From NCBI GenBank assembly GCA_022925895.1, contig JAKSYS010000197.1, forward strand, positions 26,370 through 90,369: DNA of 64,000 nucleotides, read 5' to 3'. The notes below the pieces were generated by a model. It made no database searches, had not been told where the DNA came from, and saw only the letters and a list, made by a program, of their open reading frames with translations. Both the position numbers and the translations under genes were made by a program. Shown here one piece after another: positions 62,987 through 64,000 of the stretch; the stretch's first letter is position 1; every line of letters starts with the position of its first letter. The DNA comes from Fragilaria crotonensis (taxonomy: Eukaryota > Bacillariophyta > Fragilariophyceae > Fragilariales > Fragilariaceae).

Positions 62987-64000
62987 TTATACAATCTCGT
63001 GCTTGCGAATTTCAGCCACACAAGAGAGCTCTCCTCTAGTTTGGACTAAGATCGCTGGTGCTTTTATTGCCGAACTGGACACTAGGCGCCGCGCACTCTT
63101 GTCTTTGCACGCAGCCAACTGGGAGCGAAGACTTGCAATTGTGGCGACCCTTTCCCCAATGCCTTTCGCTTCTCCAATCGGCGCGTTCCTTGTATTCGGC
63201 AAATGACGCTTCAAACTCGCGCGACAATTCTTCTCTGGTCCCCTCGACTGCTTCGTGAATTAACTTTTGTCTCCTCTTCAGGTCACGACACTTTTCTCGC
63301 AATTCTTTTTCAGCTCCTTCTTTTCTTCGTCCATCATCAAGACATCGGCACGCGCCTGTACTAACGATTTCTCCAACACCTTGACTTTGACTTCATCTTG
63401 AAGTTTCATGTAACTGTCATTGTTCAATTTCGTTTCCAACGAAATCGCCAATTCTTGCCATTGCTCACTGGCAGCCTTGACAGTCCGATTGCGCAATGTC
63501 GCTTGTCCTCGTGTCATGGCCGAATTGAGCAGCGAGAGAGCAATTTCAGGATCGACTGTGGGCATTCGCACAAAGGTGGTCATTTGTTCGAGCATCTTAT
63601 CGTCCATGTCGGGATAGTCCTGACAGAATCGTGCCACGACGCGACTCAATTTGAGTGAATCACCACAAAAGTCCGGCGTGGTAACAATCTTGTGAAGCGT
63701 GGCTGGAGTCAAACGACGCAACTGTTCTTCACTCAATTCACCAAAGTGTTCGCCACACAATACCCCAGCAGCGTCCATTATTTTAGTATCGTTGTAGAGA
63801 CTCGCCTCGACGAGGTACGTAATGGCTGTGGAGGAATTGAAATCTTGTTGCACGAATCGATTGACAGATTCAAAGAGTTCTTCAATTTCAAAGTAATTTG
63901 CCAAGTATCGGAGTGCCACTGCGGTGTAGGTTGTCGCCTTAATTTCAGTGCTGTGATAATACATAAAGTCCAACATGGCGGGAACGGCATGAGCTGCAGA
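62987..64000 (-). CDS. BTB-BACK protein with coiled-coil tail (5' end outside window)
   Basis: The frame enters at the window edge with VPAMLDFMYYHST, the last part of a BTB/POZ domain. The BACK-like helices follow (ALRYLANYFEIEELFESVNRF, YLVEASLYNDTKIMDAAGVL, ATLHKIVTTPDF, VVARFCQDYP), then a coiled coil (LQDEVKVKVLEKSLVQARAD). A run of five A (minus strand, about 63308) shifts the frame. With six it continues as ELREKCRDLKRRQKLIHEAV and EFEASFAEYKERA. Another shift near 63190 leads to RVATIASLRSQLAACKDKSA and a stop at 62987. BTB proteins dimerise and often recruit cullin-3 ubiquitin ligases, but the partner is unknown here. Confidence 0.75.

Overview
The window is nuclear DNA of a eukaryote, most likely a pennate diatom. 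Three things suggest this: a Ty1/copia element of the diatom CoDi type (protease core DNQSS); several secretory leaders followed by an aromatic residue at the predicted cleavage site (the diatom bipartite plastid signal: VHS-F, VSS-W, VQS-F); and short GT-AG introns with host genes spaced between transposon-rich stretches. The species cannot be read from the sequence. No rRNA, tRNA or CRISPR array was seen.

Layout. 1-1.8 kb: tail of a membrane protein gene and a spliced multi-pass membrane protein. 2-6.8 kb: gene-poor DNA full of GTACT words, with a 313-bp MITE. 6.8-17.4 kb: a host gene block with a plastid-type thioredoxin (+), an alpha/beta hydrolase (-), a CCCH zinc-finger RNA-binding protein (-), a predicted thylakoid-lumen VKOR-type thioredoxin domain (-) and a pRiA4b ORF-3-like protein (+). 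17.96-23.50 kb: a copia retrotransposon with both LTRs. 23.5-23.9 kb: a truncated copy of a small gene whose full copy is at 34.9-35.5 kb. 24.5-29.5 kb: a decayed Helitron on the minus strand with a 99-bp tandem repeat array. 29.5-34.8 kb: repeats without a recognisable gene. 36.06-39.71 kb: an apparently intact PIF/Harbinger transposon with both genes, 30-bp inverted ends and a TAA target duplication. 39.9-42.75 kb: a DUF6604-like gene (-). 43.35-49.2 kb and 53.9-59.6 kb: two copies of one segmental duplication (DUF547 gene, DUF1769-like membrane protein, small plus-strand gene). The second copy is a pseudogene and carries a MITE. 60.0-61.6 kb: a FIST-domain gene (-). 63-64 kb: a BTB-BACK gene (-) running off the edge.

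Functional links. The plastid/redox theme (thioredoxin, VKOR-type lumenal domain, alpha/beta hydrolase, FIST protein with plastid-type leader) is a shared location rather than an operon. Genes are separately transcribed and often convergent or divergent.

Most notable. Directly after the 5' LTR of the copia element, exactly where the primer binding site belongs, lie 15 bases perfectly complementary to an internal LTR segment. This is the arrangement used for self-priming by Tf1/sushi elements but is not the usual copia mechanism. A second general observation is that many long genes are interrupted by single-base length changes, often in homopolymers. Comparing the two duplicated copies shows several of these directly, so either assembly errors or ongoing decay affects much of this contig.
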